From assembly GCA_964023205.1 (NCBI GenBank), contig OZ026833.1:36124366-36188365 (forward strand): 64,000 bases of DNA, in the 5' to 3' direction. Numbering within the stretch: the first letter of the stretch is position 1; each line of letters starts with the position of its first letter. Positions 1-13,100 of the stretch are shown in pieces. The notes below the pieces were generated by a model. The model searched no databases, was not told the DNA's origin, and was given only the letters and a program-made list of their open reading frames with translations. A program made the translations under genes and the position numbers. Source of the stretch: Lutraria lutraria (taxonomy: Eukaryota > Mollusca > Bivalvia > Venerida > Mactridae).

Positions 1-51
1 TCATGATACAGTGTGTTATCTACACCAAAATAAATAATTATCTTATATGGC

Positions 52-135
52 ATATCGAGGGCTCAGCGCAACACTATTCTAACTTGTTCTTATTTCAATA
101 TGAGTTATGACACTCTTGCGTTGAACCCTCGATAT
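52..135 (-). mobile_element. 76-bp palindromic MITE-like element, copy A
   Basis: The core 56-131 starts CGAGGGCTCAGCGCAAC and ends as a near reverse complement (TTGCGTTGAACCCTCG). It is flanked on both sides by ATAT. The reverse complement of copy B at 11078-11153 matches it at about 68 of 76 bases by eye. It sits in the intron just after the donor of coding exon 7. Confidence 0.7.
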
Positions 136-152
136 ACTGATGCTGAACTTAC

Positions 153-1169
153 CTGTCAAATAACCGATTCTGAATGTACTATCAATGTTACCATTGGTGA
201 TGGAATATGTAACATTATTATTCCCACTCTTGTTGACATTTCCGTCAGCATCAGTAGCAATAATTGACTTCACTCTGTATCCTACTGGTTCATCTTCACG
301 CAAATAAATGGGTTGGTAACTATTAAAGACTGGCGCATTATCATTCTCATCCTGGACACGTATGTACACAGTGACTGTAGTAAAGAGCTGACTTCTTGTG
401 GTTGGAGCCTGATCTATTGCTTTAATAACCAGATCAATGCTTCTTACTTCCTCGTAGTCGATGAGACTATTAACAGAAAGTCTTCCAAGTGTCGGATCAA
501 TTTCAAATTTACCTTCAACGGATGCCTTCATTATCTCGTATGTGACAGTTCCGTTCACACCTGAATCAGCATCGGTGGCAGTGAACTTATGAACCACAGT
601 TGAAATTGGTGTATTTTCTCTGACAATCAAATAAACTGGATCCTTCTCAAACATAGGTGTATTATCGTTTACATCAATCACATGTATTTTAATTGTAATA
701 ATACTACTCTTAGGATTGTGGACACTGTTATCAATAGCTTTTATTGTAACATCATCAGAAGAGTACTCTTCATAATCAATGTCTATTACCGTGGTAATAA
801 CACCAGTTTCCATGGAAACAGAAAATAATCCAAATCGGTTACCACCAATAATGTAATAAGACACACGACCATTTTCACCTCCGTCTTTATCATTAGCTTC
901 CACAATTCCAACTGTCGTACCAATTGGTGTATTTTCGACAAAATAGAAGGTTTCATTTGCACTTTGGGTGAAAATAGGACCTTCGTCATTCATGTCATTT
1001 ACTTTAATTTCGAAACGTTGGTACGTTGACCTAGGAGGTGATCCAGAATCTGTAGCAACAACCTGAAAGCTGAACTCACTCTTTTCTTCATAATCAAGTA
1101 CTTCTTTAGTAGTAATCCAACCAGAAGAGGGATGTATGGCAAAGTTGTCCAAAGTTTTTGCATCACCAT
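153..1169 (-). CDS. dchs1: Dachsous-like cadherin, coding exon 7 (rest of EC12, EC13, EC14, part of EC15)
   Basis: 1017 nt, entry phase 1 after TTCTTACAG (the split Asp completes as GAT), exit phase 1 at ACAG|GTAAGT. It codes residues 1235-1572. EC12 has LDYE at 1258-1261 and exits with DMNDEGPIF (1292-1300). EC13 has DKDGGENG (1327-1334) and DVNDNTPMF (1399-1407). EC14 has DADSGVNG (1433-1440) and DENDNAPVF (1507-1515). EC15 starts at 1516 and carries an expanded Asn/Ser-rich loop (residues 1544-1553) after TDADG. It stops mid-repeat at the donor. The next exon is outside the window. Confidence 0.93.
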
Positions 1170-4100
1170 CTGTAAGAATATTAAAAACTTGTAAAGAGTA
1201 CTTCAAAGGCAAGAGCAGCAGAATACAAGGTTATGCAAACAAACAATTGAGTAGCCATGGCAGATGAATTGACATTTCAAGGCAAGAACTAAAATTAATA
1301 TGAGTATAGATTAATACAAACTAGAGGTGTCACAGATGTGACTAATAACTCCGCCGCCGCTTTGACACTAATACTGCAATAGTACACTGTACGGCTAAGT
1401 TCAGGGGGACATAACTCTGCAATGAGTGAATCGCTGGGCATGAAATTTGTGTCTTGTACATCTACACTTCACTCCAAGTTTCATTGCAATAGCTTAAAAA
1501 TGTGGAATTAGTTCGCTCCACAAACTTTATGCGGACGGACAGGCCAACGACCGACCGACCGACCAACCAACCGACCGACAAGAGTGACTCCAATATACCC
1601 CTTCTCAAACTTCGTTTGCGGGGGTATAAAAAGTTATTTTGATTAACCTGATTTGGAAAATGGGCAGTCATTATCTACACACGATGTGTAAATGTATCGT
1701 CATTCAGATAATAATATAATATCAGTAATGCAAATATCCCAAATTTTTTACTCACCTTGAGCAAGACTGAATGAAATAGTCCCATTGTCCCCAGCATCAG
1801 GATCTTTGGCAGTAATTTGTACAATTCTCACACCTTTAGATTGATTTTCATCAACTTGTTCCACAAACTGAGTGTTTTGTATAACAGGAGCATGATCATT
1901 AATGTCAGTCACTGTAATCAGCACAGCTACTTTAGCTTGAAGAGAAGGTTTACCTAAGTCACGTACAGTCACTTCTACATTATACACAGGGTGTAACTCA
2001 CGATCTAGTGATCTCTTTGTATAAATATTTCCTTCATTGGTGATTGAAAAATCATTGTTAGCGGAATTGATGTCATATTCAAGGATAGCATTGTAACTAG
2101 TGTCAGCATCGTTTGCGTGGACTGCACCAACCAACTTCTGTGAAGGCTGGTTCTCTTCAATGAAGAAATGGTACTCATCAAATTGGAATACTGGGACATT
2201 GTCATTATAATCCTCAACATTAACAATGACTGTTGTTGTGGCTGATAATGATGGCTGACCATGATCACGTGCACGCACCATGAATGTATACTTGTCAATT
2301 TGTTCCCGATCTAAAACATTCTTAAGGTACAAAATACCATCAGAAGGGAATATTCCAAAAGTTGACGACAAGTCAGGATCCACTAGGCTGAATGATATTC
2401 TTCCATTTTCACCACTATCTTTATCAGAAGCATTAATTTGTCCAATTTTATCACTTATAGCGGCCCTCTCTGAGATCATCAATACAAATCTATCATTAGT
2501 AAATATGGGTTTATTATCATTAGCATCTTGTACATTCACCATTAAGCTCATTGTAGAACTCTTCACTGGAACACCCTGATCTCTAGCCTCAATAGTCAGG
2601 ACATATTGTGTGTTTACTTCATAATCAAGAACAGAACCTTCAGAAAGGTGAATCTCTCCACTTGTTCCATCAATAGTGAACAGGTCACCAGGTGTCTGTG
2701 ATAGAGAATATCTCACAACACCGTTGCCATTCTCTCGACTATCTTTGTCAGATGCGTGGGCAGAATAAATAATAACTGATGAATCAGCTCCCTCTGACAC
2801 TGATGCTGTCACTTGTCTACTGCTGAAGTGTGGGGCATTATCATTTACATCTTTGACTGTGATATTTACCTGAGGAACACAAAATTTAAGAATTTAATGC
2901 AACAACAGTTTACAGTGAACAACTAATACAAATCTACGAAAGAAAAGTCACCGCAATTTTAAATCAATCTGCTTGCTTAAAAAAGACCTATGTTTACATT
3001 TTGTAAATACATGTACAGAAGATTATTAAAATTATTATAAAGTGAAAATATGTCATTACCTGTGTGGAACCAAACAGAGGGGTACGACCAATGTTTGCTG
3101 TGATTCCTAGAATCAGAAATGGGTATTCATCATGGTCAAGAAATCTGGCTGTTCTTATAGTACCTTTGTCAGAATCTATCCGGAAGAATTCATTCTTATC
3201 CCCAGTTGATATAGTATAACTGATATCTGTAAAATAAAGGAAACATCATTATATATTTTAAACAGAAGAAAAAGTCAAAATTACAAATATACAATTTTTC
3301 AGTTTAATATTTAACCACAGAGTCTTTATTTGAGAATTTTGGTCGCAGCAGGCTATACCCTTTTATGAAAATATGACAAAAATATTGATTTTCCGCCATA
3401 TGCAGAGAAGTTACTGGCTCCTTAGGGAAAGGTAAGTTAATACTGATTAGAATACAGTCTAGGAAAACTGGTCGGTGAACGGGCCGTCTGAAAAAGGCGT
3501 TTAACCAAGTGAAATAAATGCAAATAATGATCAAGCTTTGGCTCTATTATTATTATTATACCATATGTATATAGCGCTTTTTTCGTAGAAAAATAACATT
3601 CAAAAGTACTTTACAAATTTACATATAAAATATAAACAGATTATGGTACATTAAAACAGATATTATGTACAGTAATTGAAATGATCAGTTCATGTAGACC
3701 TGCAAAAAGTAGTAGGTTTTTAGTTGTCTCTAGCAAATATTTTCTTTGATTGGGTCTTTAAAGATCATCAATTAACTAAAGGAGCACTCACTTTCAGAAC
3801 TACCAGCATACGTAGCTCGGACAGTTCCAACAACTTTATTTACAGCGATACTCTCTGACACTTCAAATCGGTACACTCTTTGGTCAAATGTTGGTGGGTT
3901 AGAATCAGGACCTGTAACACTGATATAGACCTCAGCTCTTTGCTCAGCTGAGCGATTTCCCCCATCAACGGCATCTATAACAAGACGGTACACTCTCTCC
4001 CCAGCGGGTAGACTACTATACACATATATTGTACCTGAAAGATAGAATTATCAAAAATTGGTCAATCAGACATTATACAAACATTTTGACTTTAATGTGG

Positions 4101-7100
4101 TGCAAAATGATACTGAAAAACAATAAATATAGAAATTTTAACAAGCCACAGATTTTTCAAGTTTCTGATTAAGATTTCATCAAAATTGAACAAGGTCTGT
4201 CAGCTAGTAACAATTATAGAAGTCTTTGGAAAATAAATGTGAACAAGAAGTGTTTGTGAAACACGGATGCCCCTTAACGCTCTTAAGAGCTTAGGCAAAA
4301 TTGTTCTCTAGTTATTGGTCAGACAAGGTTTGGTTATGGACGGACGGACCAACTGACCAACCGACCCATGTCAAAGCAATGTACCCCCTTTTCTTCTAAA
4401 ATGGGCATAAAAACTCAATTAAATGCAATATAAAGGTACGGTAGTTTTCAGAAGAAAATCTGTTTATCCTAACACTGAAATTCAACAAAAACACAAAGTC
4501 AGAAAAGCAACTATAATCCTGCCATTATAAAGAAGCAGAACTTCTTGCACATAACAGTCTAGAAGTTATAAATCTTACCAGAATCTGAATCAATTCTAAA
4601 TTTCCCATCACTATTTCCCGACACAATACTGTAAGTTACAACACCAAAATCCCCGGAGTCAGCATCGCTGGCTTGTACGATGATAATGGCCGATCCTGGC
4701 TGTGAACTATCTTGAATGTTCATACTGTAATTACGTGGATAAAACTCTGGTGCATTGTCGTTAATGTCTAGAATTCCCACTTCGACATTAGCTGTTGTTG
4801 TAAAATTGCCTGCAAAATGGATAATAAACATTGCATGAACAGCAGTTTTCCATCATTACAAACACGATCCTTCACGATCGAGATAATTTTTTTTTCTGCA
4901 TTAGTTTATCAGTATTGAATAGTAGATCATAATGTTATAGACCTCAGAGACTCACCTGCCGTGATGTTCAGTTTTGAACGTGTGCAGTATTGATATAGAC
5001 TATTTTTTGAAATTACAAGTAATACAAATGGCATATTTCACTAATTTCATCTAAACTAAATAAAATACTAATCCTTACAATAAGAATTAGTGGCCCTTTG
5101 TTAAACAAGAGGGCCAAAATGGCCCTATATTGCTCACATGACAATCACTGTTTACTCATTAAAACTTTGTTTTGAACTGGTGATCAAGTTTTTGGCTTCA
5201 GATGACCCATGTTCTACATATAAATAAGACAAACATTCTGACAAATTTGGTGAAGATCCAATCAAAACCATGAAAACTACAGCATAGACAAGGTTTTCCC
5301 AAGATTTGACCTCGTGACCTAGTTTTTGACCCCAGATGACCTTTGTTCGAATTTGTCTTATATATCATTAAGACAAACATTCTGACAAGGTTTCATGATC
5401 ATCCAATTAAAAAAAGTGACTTCTAGCGTGTCCACAAGGTTTTCAAGCAATTTGCCCTAGTGACCTAGTTTTTGACCGGAAATGACCCATATCAAATTTG
5501 ACCTACATGTTATTAAAATAAACATTCTGACAAAGTTTCATGAAGATCCAATCAAAACAGTGATTTCTAAAGTGTTCACAAGGTTTTCCCTTATTTGGCT
5601 CTGGTGACCTAGTTTTTCATCCAAAATGGCCCAATATCAAACTTGTCCGAGATTGTGTCAATATTAACATTCTGATCCAGTTTTGCTAAAATTGAGCTAA
5701 AAATGTGGCCCCTAGTGTGTTCACAAGGTAAAGTTTGACAATGCCGAAAGGAGACTGATCCTTAAAGCTCACCCTGTCACTTTGTGATATGTGAGCTAAA
5801 AAGCAGAAAAACATAGAATAAGAATATTGTATTAACTTGCTAGATGTTGAACAACATCAAAGTAATGGCTTGTTACCTAAATCTGATGCAACTACTGCAA
5901 ACTGGTAAATAGAATAAGCCTCGAAGTCAAGCGCCTGGTTGATGCAGATGTTTCCTGAAAATGGTTCGACGATAAACCAGTCTGATACCTCCGACGGTAC
6001 AATGCTGTACTCGATGCGTCCATTAACTCCGCAGTCCGGATCTGTGGCATTCACCTAGAAATATAAATTTATTCGAAATATTAAAGGCTTGAATTAAAAA
6101 AAATTGCATCTTCTTTTTGAAAATACAGAAAACAGTATCATGTCTTTCCTTCAATATAAGTGATTATTTAGAAAAAATGCAAGACATACTATTAGAACCT
6201 TGGGATACGAATGACCTTGAAATGAGTGAAATAATTTGGAGAAAGAAAGGATGAAGAAGAAATTAGAAAGGGACTGGCAGGAAATATTGGGTTACTGATC
6301 ATTCAGTAAAGAAATAAGTGAGTAAAAAAACAAATTAATGGTAGACTACAACAAACAAATAAATAGGAGAAAAAAATGATTTAAAGAAAGATAGAATGAA
6401 TGAAAGAATAAACAAACTGAAAGAAAAAAGTCGATAAATGCAACAAATTAACGAACCAGCTAAGGACAAACAATAACAGAAGACCAAAAACACTTTGAAA
6501 AACAGATAATACCAAAATGAAGGAATGATATAACATTTTTTTTACGAAACAATCCTAAAAAAACCTCCTATAATATCATAAACTTTATGAAAATGTCACT
6601 TTCATTACAACCAGATGTTATGTTATCTAAACCATGTAATCTGTGAGATCATAAATTAGAAAAATGCTACCAAATTCTTTTACAGCTCTGACACCTTTGT
6701 ATCAAGAATGATGTGCATCATATCAGGTTACCCACCACTAAATCTAAAATTCTTTAGTAAATACTAATCTTAAAAGCAATATGGAGATCTGATTATATTC
6801 AAGGTATGCAAGAAAATGAGCCATCCTTCATTTAATAAGTATTTATATTGTAGCTTATTTTTGTAGTTAAACAGGTTCAACAAAAAATATCAGACCACAC
6901 ATAAAACAAATTATTACGTTAAGAAATGACAAAATCTTATTAAAAATGGCCAACTTCAAGTCAGGTATCAAATTTACTTTTCATCACTCACTTTAATCGG
7001 TAACAATTATCAAATTCCAAAACACCTGCTTTTATCATATTAATAATCATTATGTTACATATTAACGCAAAATTATAAATTACACTATAACAAAATGCTT

Positions 7101-10100
7101 AAGGCTTATTAGTCATAGATAATGAAAGATATTGGCATTTTTGCCATGTTCGATTTTTCTTCAGCCCGGACTACCTGCAGTGGAGTTAAATTTATAATTT
7201 ATCATCCTTACAAGTATATAGTTTTAATTAGAAGTTTACCTTCAAGGCAGTACAAGGTTTGTAACTTGGTAAGACTTAACACTCTCTGATCCATGATTTC
7301 ATAAAAATAAGAAATAAAGGGTTAATATAACCACCTATTAGAATCACAACCGAGAATTTTTATTTTGATCTTCATGCCAGACTCGACACAATAATTGTGG
7401 AATTTCAAGCTTTAAAGATAACTTTTTATCATTTTGTGAACCTCAATAAAGATTCAAAACTATAAAATTGGTGCATAAACTTCAAGAGCTAAGACATCAT
7501 ATAAATATATTGAATCATTACATAAGGCATGCGATCCACATTTCTCTATGAATATCAAAAGAAATAAAAAACAATATGACAGAACTAGAGGGAAAACTCC
7601 TACAAGCTAGTAATTATATGACATCCCAAATAACAGAGTACAACATGTCATTATGTTCATACGTATAAAATCATACTTCTAGCTTTATTTTTATAGACAA
7701 AGTTGACCAATTCTTATTGACTTATTGAGAAGACATGGAAGAATTATTAACCTGATGTTTACTGGTTATTTTATATCCTTCAAGGGGACAATCAAAATCT
7801 ATCAGGTACATCAAGCTTATTGTCCATCAGTAATATATACACCATCATACAAAGTGCGCTGGTCATTTTAAACTAATTAAGTCTCCCTCTAATTATCACC
7901 CCTTAAATGGCTACAAGCACACTCGTCAGGCTGCTAAAGGTCATAAGTGCAGATCATGTGAGGTCAACTGGTCACATGATCGGTCAGGTGTACAGGTGAG
8001 TGATATCAGATCAGTATCTAAGGTAAATCAAATGGAAACCTGCGGACAATAGAGAATGTTCACAACATAGAGAGTGCGTATTTGATGACAGTATGGTCAG
8101 TTTAGTGTCAAACAGTGTATATCGATTAAATATCGTATAAAATATGAAAATAATTGACTGAATGCACAAAGACTTATTGAATATATTTATCTGCCACAAA
8201 ACTCAAAGCTCAAGGTAAATGATACAGGAAATAAAAGATCAAAATATCCTCACTTGAAAGCACATATGCAAATGGTCAATTTTTTGGTGAAAATAACATT
8301 ATTAAATTAGTGAATACCTGACACTATGACCTCAACAATGATTACAATACAAAATAGGGATGTTTTCACCTCAAAAATATCTACATTCTGCTTCAAGTTA
8401 AACAAATCCAATGTAAGGTAGAGACTTATAATCATATACTTATAATATACAAAATGAATATCATTATGCTTAATAATTCATATGAATTATTTACATCATC
8501 TGAACATTCAGTATTGGCCTGTGGGAACACAGCTTAACAATTCATGATGTCTACAATCTTGCCACAATGTTGCCGACAGAACTAATTCTTGTTTAAATTA
8601 ATATTAAATCCTGCCTGATTGTTACATACCATTATGTACGCAAATTCTTAAGGCAAATTACATTTTGTATACCAAAACGACAATGTGAAACACCACAAAT
8701 TATGAGAAAAATGAGGAATAAAAACTTCATAAATTAATACCATATTTCATATCAACATTCATTAAGTGATTAGCTCAAACAAAAACAGTAAAATTACTTA
8801 AAAATAAGTCTTATTGCTATGAGCAAGGATTCAAAATTAGTCCTAGAGGGATTAAGTCTTAAAACAGCAGCAATTCATCACAACTTGTCAAATCTCCCCC
8901 CCCCCCCCCTACTGGTGAGCCACACTTTCTTATCTATATGACAAGAATACAGTGTGACTGTGTGATACTAAAATACTCACATTAAACAATATCAGACATG
9001 TTTGACCCATTCTGTATTATCATTATGTTGAATTTTATGAACCAATAAAAGTTTATATCTCTAATAAATGGTGCTTCAGTTTTGTTTCAAGTCTGCTGAG
9101 TATAAGTGGAAGATCACTGGTTGTTGTGTTCACCATTATTACTGTGTATGATTTATACATTAATAAATATACTTAATTGACTTCTTCAACATAAGACAGA
9201 ACAATCATATAAAATTATATAATGTTCTTACAACATGCAATAATATTGTACAAGATTATACAACATTTGTTCATATATAAAATTGCATACCATACATTTC
9301 TATAAATCAACTCAGTGCGCAGTGCAAAATGCCTATAAATGTTTAAAGTGTACAACAATCCTCATGACTACCACCCAGATGAGGTCACATGGTTTTCATA
9401 AAATTCCTCAGGATTTGAAAATACCTTAATATCTTGATTTTACTTGTCATTAATCTGTTTTCGATTCTTCAATAATCTATCATATTTAACATATTTCCTG
9501 CATGGACTTTATTTCTAAATTATCAAAATGAAGATATCAAGAAATTTATGACCCGTACCCCTATTTTATGGCCCTTAGGAGATCTATTGATGAAACCTTT
9601 TTATTAGTTTTATTAAACTTTTCTTCAAGCATCATAAGTTATGTACTAAAACCTGGATATAGAACACTGATAGAGTGAGACGTGTTCATTAAAGCACACT
9701 ATTTAATGCCATTTCCAATATATGACAAATTCGCTCCATTATATAGCTTAAACTTATAATAATAATTTCTCAACATTTCGAAAAAAAACAACACTGAAAT
9801 GTGTACTTAATTCTAACATTTTGTTAGCAGTCTCATAATATTTTCTTCATCATTTGAATGTGAGGAAAACTACTTTAATAACAGTTAAAACATAAAGCCT
9901 CGCATGGACAGTTTAGTACTGACATAGAACAGACAAAAAAATAAGATTAAACTTAATGATTTTGAAAGTAACGTTTTAAACTATACTGCATGTGTATCGT
10001 TCTCCATTTTTTGTATGTTAATATTGAGCTGGATGAATTTTGAGTGGGTAGGTTTTAGAGCGCGTGCAAATTTTTGTATGCTTTTTTTGTATGCATTTCT

Positions 10101-13100
10101 TTCCTAGATTCCTTTTCTTATCTATGAAGATATGTTAATAGTCTCCCTATGAAAGTATTATAAAACACATTATTCTTCTTCAATGAATTAGGAAGATTTT
10201 AACAGTTTTTAACTATTTCCTGGGGAGAAGAATTCTCCAAAGTAATGTCATTAACACATTTTCTGAGTGCTCGTCAGTTTCCAACCTTATAGTGCTAGTG
10301 TGGGCACTTAATCAGAATACAGGAATGTTAAAAGCTCAAAATATCAGATTTTATTTTTTTGTGTAGTCAAATACTCATTTTATGTCTATTTCTAAGCGAA
10401 TACTGGTAACAACAATAAAAACCAAATAGATTTAATGTCTTAACAACAATATTCTAAACCCATCGAAACTTTACAAAATCTTTTTTTATTTTCACAGCAT
10501 AATAGAAGACTAGCAATTAAATAAGTGATTTAAAAGCCAAAGAAAACTGTAAAGACTGTAAAATTACAGGATTTCTCGTGACAGGTCAATGAATCTTTTC
10601 TAGAAATTAACATCATAAATTTGAATTTACTTCACTGAAGTTGCTATTAAAGAAATAATTATTGAAGTCCTTAATGTATTAAGTAGGTTTATTATGAGCC
10701 TTTAGGTCAATGGCAACTAAATTTATGGGTCACAGGCACATGAAATTCTTCTAAAATTGTTGAGGTCATTAGTATTAATTGCATTAAAATGAATAAGCAT
10801 CAATTACAATCAAAGGCCAAGAGGCCTTAATCCATCAAATCGAGTACTTATCAAATTATTTTGCAATAAAATCATTTTCAATGGCATGATTCTGAGAAGA
10901 CATGTACACAAAGGGGCAACTAATAAAGAGGTAAAAGATATCAGCTATATAGAGAAGTTTCATCTGTCTGTTGATTTAACTTCATCATGCTCTATTCATC
11001 TTGAACTATTCATCAACTATGCAAGAAAAGTTCATGAAAATTTCACGTTTCCGTGAATTCCATTCCATATAATAATTTGAGGGTTCAACGCAACAGTGTC
11101 GTAACTTATATTGAAATAAGAACAACTTACGACAGTGTTGCGCTGAGCCCTCGAATTATAATATAACAAACAATACACAGTATAATACAGTTATATTGTA
11201 AACTCAGATGGAGAGAAGAATCAAATACAAGCAAGTATTTATCCCAACCCAGAAAACAAATCCATCTTAACTTTACTTTCATGAATATTGTAGAAATTTA
11301 ATGAAAGTGGTAAAGTAAATATTCATAATAAACCATGAACTACTGTACAATCAAGATCACACTAATTACTTTGATCAAATAATGGGAAAATCATAACACC
11401 AACAGTTGTAACTCTATTTAAAATAAATATGCTATGGTCATAGCGCTCTGATACCAGGTTGGGACATTTTAATTTTGTCCTTCAAAATAACAAACACACC
11501 AGTATAATGTGAGTAAATTTACAGCAATTTATATATATCCACTCATGTTTGAAAAATAAATATATATTTCATTTTTATTTATATTCTAAAGTGCCCGAAT
11601 GAATACAGAAAATCAATGGCATGCATTATATTCAATGATTACTTAATGGCCATGTGATATATATTCCATTTCATTGAATAGATTAAATTGAGCAAAATTT
11701 CCTCCATTTAGATTTTAGGAAATAACAGAAAAATAACCCAAAGATAATTGATGTCACCCAGAATAAACAATGAACCCAAAGTTTCAATTTCAACCAATAA
11801 GTGAGCAAATAAAAGAGGCCGGACAATTAAAGTTGTTACAGAGTCCAATTATGCATAGAAAGTCCTCCAAGACAATTCAGAAAAATAATCTGTTCATGAT
11901 CGCACAAAAACAGATGTCACAGTTCCATTATTTCTGATGGCCCTAAATCTATATAATGCAATCTGCCAGAACTGTAGTTGCTCATGGACAACAAAAATCA
12001 CAAGAAGAAAAACACTGAGATAATTAAAAGATAATAAATGGCTCCTTGGGGGTATACAAAATTGGAGAATAACAAAATCAGTCTAATTTCTGATTTCAGG
12101 AACTTCAAACAAATCGGTGATAGAAGGGGGGGGGGGGGGGGGATTAATGAAAGAATCATCAAGTAAATGAGGACTTGTATTGTCTGTACTTAGTACTTCA
12201 AACAGGATTCTGTAGACATCAGCTTGAATCTATAAAACCTGGCAAGAATTGTATGTGCATCTACATGTAATGATCAGCAGACATCATTACCCTAGCAAAA
12301 AGATCTTTTGATATATTATGTAATAGATACCAGCTTTTCTTCATTATTCTTAATACAGAACTTCCGTGTGGTACTGCTTTAATACATTTAATTCATTTTG
12401 AAAATCAATTACCGGTATTTGCTTTAAACAGCAAGGCACATTTTCAAGCCATTTAATTTTTGCCTTTTTGTCATTCATTTCATTATTCCATTACCGCAAT
12501 TGGAACTTTTACGTCCCATGAATATACTGTAAAAATACATTTAAGTCTCAAATAAAATGTGACGTACAAGTATAGTGAGTTAAAGTTTAATTTGGTTAAC
12601 ACAGAAAAAGGGGCATTTAAATAAGCATGACACAAGAAAACCGAAAATTTGCCGGTTCAGACCGAATTTCACCTATTAGCGAAATTTTCGGTAGTTAAGC
12701 ATATTTGTTAATTTAAGTAATTTGCATTTAAGAAATAAATAGCAGTCTTTACTGTATGTCATGTAATGATCAAAACAAATTTAAGTATTGGCAATAAATG
12801 TACAACAATTGCAACCTAATATCATTGAACTGTATTCCTTTGTTAACAGAACTTGGAATCTGATAATAAAAAAATTGAAGAAACTAGACAATTTGAGTAA
12901 TTTCCCAGGCTGAAAATTTGGATTTTACACAGAAATGCATCAAGAAAGACATATTGTCAATTGAGTTTCCGTGGCAACTGTTGGAAAAAAAGCATTTGAA
13001 TGCATCAAACAGAAAGTTCTATACCGTAGGTTGCCAAAACAGCTGTGAACGTAAAATTGAATGCGAAAATCATAAGGGAATTAACATCTCCGAGGATCTC

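Noticed and set aside
313..564. Plus-strand frames over coding exons (also 2280-2579 and 60850-61062)
   Set aside because: Shadows of the cadherin exons on the opposite strand.
5198..5380. 60-aa minus-strand frame
   Set aside because: Lies entirely in the 145-bp tandem element; a repeat artefact.
5105..5800. CRISPR-like array
   Set aside because: Units are about 145 bp, degenerate throughout, without short exact repeats and unique spacers, and the DNA is eukaryotic.
11081..11152. tRNA gene (a GGTTCAA-like string in a foldable region)
   Set aside because: The fold is one long palindrome without tRNA arms, and a second copy with target duplication shows it is a mobile element.
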